Positions 7,682 through 8,852 of a stretch of DNA of 8,852 nucleotides are shown piece after piece. The stretch is from Planctomycetota bacterium (GTDB lineage: Bacteria; Planctomycetota; Brocadiia; SM23-32), in the NCBI GenBank assembly GCA_018400625.1, contig JAGYMJ010000529.1:1-8852 (forward strand), written 5' to 3'. Below the pieces are notes generated by a model, which made no database searches, was not told the DNA's origin, and worked only from the letters and a program-made list of their open reading frames with translations. Numbering within the stretch: position 1 is the first letter of the stretch; every line of letters starts with the position of its first letter. A program made the position numbers and the translations under genes.

Positions 7682-8716
7682 TTATTCGGCGGATTCCGGT
7701 ATCACTTCAAGAATCTCTCTGATGATATCATCGGTATCCAGCCCTTCACTTGTGGCCGCAAAATTCAACAAAATTCTATGTCTTAGAACGGGATGTGCAA
7801 ATTTCTTTACATCCTCGCAGGCGACCTCGGTCAAACCGTTCAGGAGCGCATTGGCTTTTGCCGCGCGGAGCAGAGATTGGCCGGCACGTGGACTGCATCC
7901 CATCGTGACATATTTTTTGACAAAATCCGGAGCCGATTTATCTTCCGGGCGTGTGGCGCGCATCAGTTTCGTGGCATATCCCGCCACATGATCGCTTACA
8001 GGTATTTTCCACACCATGCTTTGCGCGATCCTGATTTCCTTGCGCGACATAACGTTTTCAAGATCCGGCATTTTTTCGCGTGTGGTGGAGGATAAAATCT
8101 TGCGTTCTTCTTCTTCGGAAGAATAGGTTAATTTAATCATGAACAGGAATCTGTCCAATTGAGCCTCCGGCAGCACGTAAGTCCCTTCCTGTTCCACAGG
8201 GTTCTGGGTCGCCAGCACGATAAAGGGGTCCGGCAGTTTGTGGATTTCTCTGCCGCTGGTGACCTGTTTCTCCTGCATGGCCTCCAGGAGCGCCGCCTGG
8301 GTCTTCGGTGGGGTACGGTTAATCTCATCGGCCAGCAGAATATTGGTGAAAATCGGGCCCTGCTGATAACGGAAATTGCGTTGACCCGTCTCGTGATCCT
8401 CCTCAAGAATACTGGTGCCCGTAATATCGGTAGGCATTAAGTCGGGCGTGAACTGAACGCGTTGAAAGTCCAGCGAGAGGGTCTCGGACAGCGTATGGAT
8501 CATCAAGGTTTTCGCCAGGCCGGGCACAGCCATCAGCACACAGTGTCCGCTCGCGAAAAACGCCGTGATTAACTGTTCTAATACCTCTTGCTGGCCGACG
8601 ATACGTCTCCCGACAACTTCAAAAAGACGTTCCCTTTTCTTGCTGAGCGCTTTCACATTTTTAACCAATTTATCGCTCTGAGGAGCCGCCGCTGTTTTTT
8701 CTTTGACTTTTCCCAT
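7682..8716 (-). CDS. MoxR-family AAA+ ATPase
   Basis: This 344-residue AAA+ protein is first in the operon. With M at 8716 as residue 1, it shows Walker A AVPGLAKT (63-70), Walker B ILLADEIN (126-133), sensor 1 ATQNP (169-173), the MoxR hallmark LPEAQLDRF (182-190), and a C-terminal lid containing CSPRAGQSLL. The ALAKT-type Walker A with Ala before Lys is normal for MoxR; Ala instead of Gly at its first position is a small variation. MoxR ATPases form hexamers that remodel VWA-domain partners, here presumably the three downstream products. Start choice: an in-frame ATG exists at 8731 (MRVFFMGKV) but has no ribosome site. The ATG at 8716 has GAGAG at 8729-8725, 8 nt upstream, so I prefer 8716. 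Length fits the family (about 310-350). Confidence 0.95.
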   Translation of the reverse strand: MGKVKEKTAAAPQSDKLVKNVKALSKKRERLFEVVGRRIVGQQEVLEQLITAFFASGHCVLMAVPGLAKTLMIHTLSETLSLDFQRVQFTPDLMPTDITGTSILEEDHETGQRNFRYQQGPIFTNILLADEINRTPPKTQAALLEAMQEKQVTSGREIHKLPDPFIVLATQNPVEQEGTYVLPEAQLDRFLFMIKLTYSSEEEERKILSSTTREKMPDLENVMSRKEIRIAQSMVWKIPVSDHVAGYATKLMRATRPEDKSAPDFVKKYVTMGCSPRAGQSLLRAAKANALLNGLTEVACEDVKKFAHPVLRHRILLNFAATSEGLDTDDIIREILEVIPESAE

Positions 8717-8724
8717 AAAAAAAA

Positions 8725-8729
8725 CTCTC
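8725..8729 (-). promoter_or_regulatory. Ribosome binding site that decides the moxR start
   Basis: GAGAG on the minus strand lies exactly 8 T residues before the ATG at 8716. It overlaps the alternative ATG at 8731-8729, which itself has no purine-rich site upstream. This favours the shorter protein. Confidence 0.55.
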
Positions 8730-8753
8730 ATTAAAAGTTTAAAGAACCCATAA

Positions 8754-8778
8754 CAGAGGAAATTTCCGAAAACCTCTG
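8754..8778. repeat. Inverted repeat upstream of moxR
   Basis: CAGAGG (8754-8759) and CCTCTG (8773-8778) form a perfect 6-bp inverted repeat around 13 bases. A perfect 10-bp palindrome, GGAAATTTCC (8758-8767), overlaps its left half. It lies 37 bp before the preferred moxR start, so it could be an operator or a 5'-leader stem. I found no convincing -35/-10 pair nearby: TTGAGT at 8787-8782 has only a poor partner. The rest of 8717-8807 shows nothing I can name. Confidence 0.4.
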
Positions 8779-8807
8779 CATACTCAATTCACGGGTAATA
8801 AAACCGT

Positions 8808-8852
8808 AAATATTCAGCCAAGTGCATAATTTCATCCCCACCGTGCCCTGAG
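8808..8852 (-). repeat. Two-copy intergenic element, right copy (upstream of the moxR operon)
   Basis: On the minus strand this copy is a CTCAGGGCACGGTGG block (8852-8838), 20 bases, then CTGAATATTT (8817-8808), ending 91 bp before the moxR start. It matches the copy at 2296-2340 in order, orientation and spacing. The window ends where the inner hairpin of the left copy would have its loop, so I cannot see whether the stem is present here. Confidence 0.6.

Noticed and set aside
7672..7683. AAAAATATTTTT palindrome at the moxR stop codon as a terminator
   Set aside because: It is a pure A/T stem without GC pairs within a 27-bp gap of an operon; more likely simple AT-rich sequence.
1..8852. A defence island, CRISPR array, insertion sequence or RNA gene
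   Set aside because: No transposase, nuclease, spaced direct-repeat array, cloverleaf or rRNA-like stretch was found; MoxR/VWA operons can look like ternary ATPase-VWA defence systems, but the DUF58/BatA set here is the housekeeping-type arrangement.

Overview
Every gene I can support lies on the minus strand, so the window reads right to left as two transcription units. The first is a tight four-gene operon: MoxR-type AAA+ ATPase (8716 to 7682), DUF58 protein (7654 to 6767), BatA-like VWA membrane protein (6764 to 4617) and a second VWA membrane protein with a glutamine-amidotransferase-like domain (4620 to 2389). The second unit starts at 2258 and runs off the left edge. It is a large secreted protein whose N-terminus resembles the PcRGLX/YetA (exo-rhamnogalacturonan lyase, PL26-type) RIFT-barrel family. 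This reading frame has no stop codon inside the window, so it is easy to miss, yet it fills the first 2.26 kb.

Organism: a bacterium. MoxR/DUF58/BatA/VWA-amidotransferase-like clusters together with YetA-like secreted polysaccharide enzymes suggest the Planctomycetota/Verrucomicrobiota/Lentisphaerota/Kiritimatiellota group or a similar uncultured lineage. This is inference from gene content; no rRNA or other marker gene is present. Strong Shine-Dalgarno sites precede several genes.

How the genes work together: in this family the MoxR ATPase is thought to act as a chaperone-like remodeller on VWA proteins. DUF58 (soluble VWA) and the two membrane VWA proteins are the likely partners at the cytoplasmic membrane. 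The operon junctions are a 27-bp gap, a 2-bp gap and an ATGA overlap, which point to one co-transcribed and translationally coupled unit. The YetA-like gene has its own promoter candidate and a markedly more GC-rich composition, so I treat it as a separate unit, probably for pectin/rhamnogalacturonan use.

The two non-coding stretches (2259-2388 and 8717-8852) carry the most unusual signal. A related element (CTGAATATTT, then exactly 20 bases, then a 15-base block sharing 13 positions; quoted blocks are in opposite strand order below) sits upstream of both units in the same orientation. The left copy is embedded in a nested inverted repeat of about 65 bp. No rRNA, tRNA, CRISPR array, transposase or prophage gene was seen.
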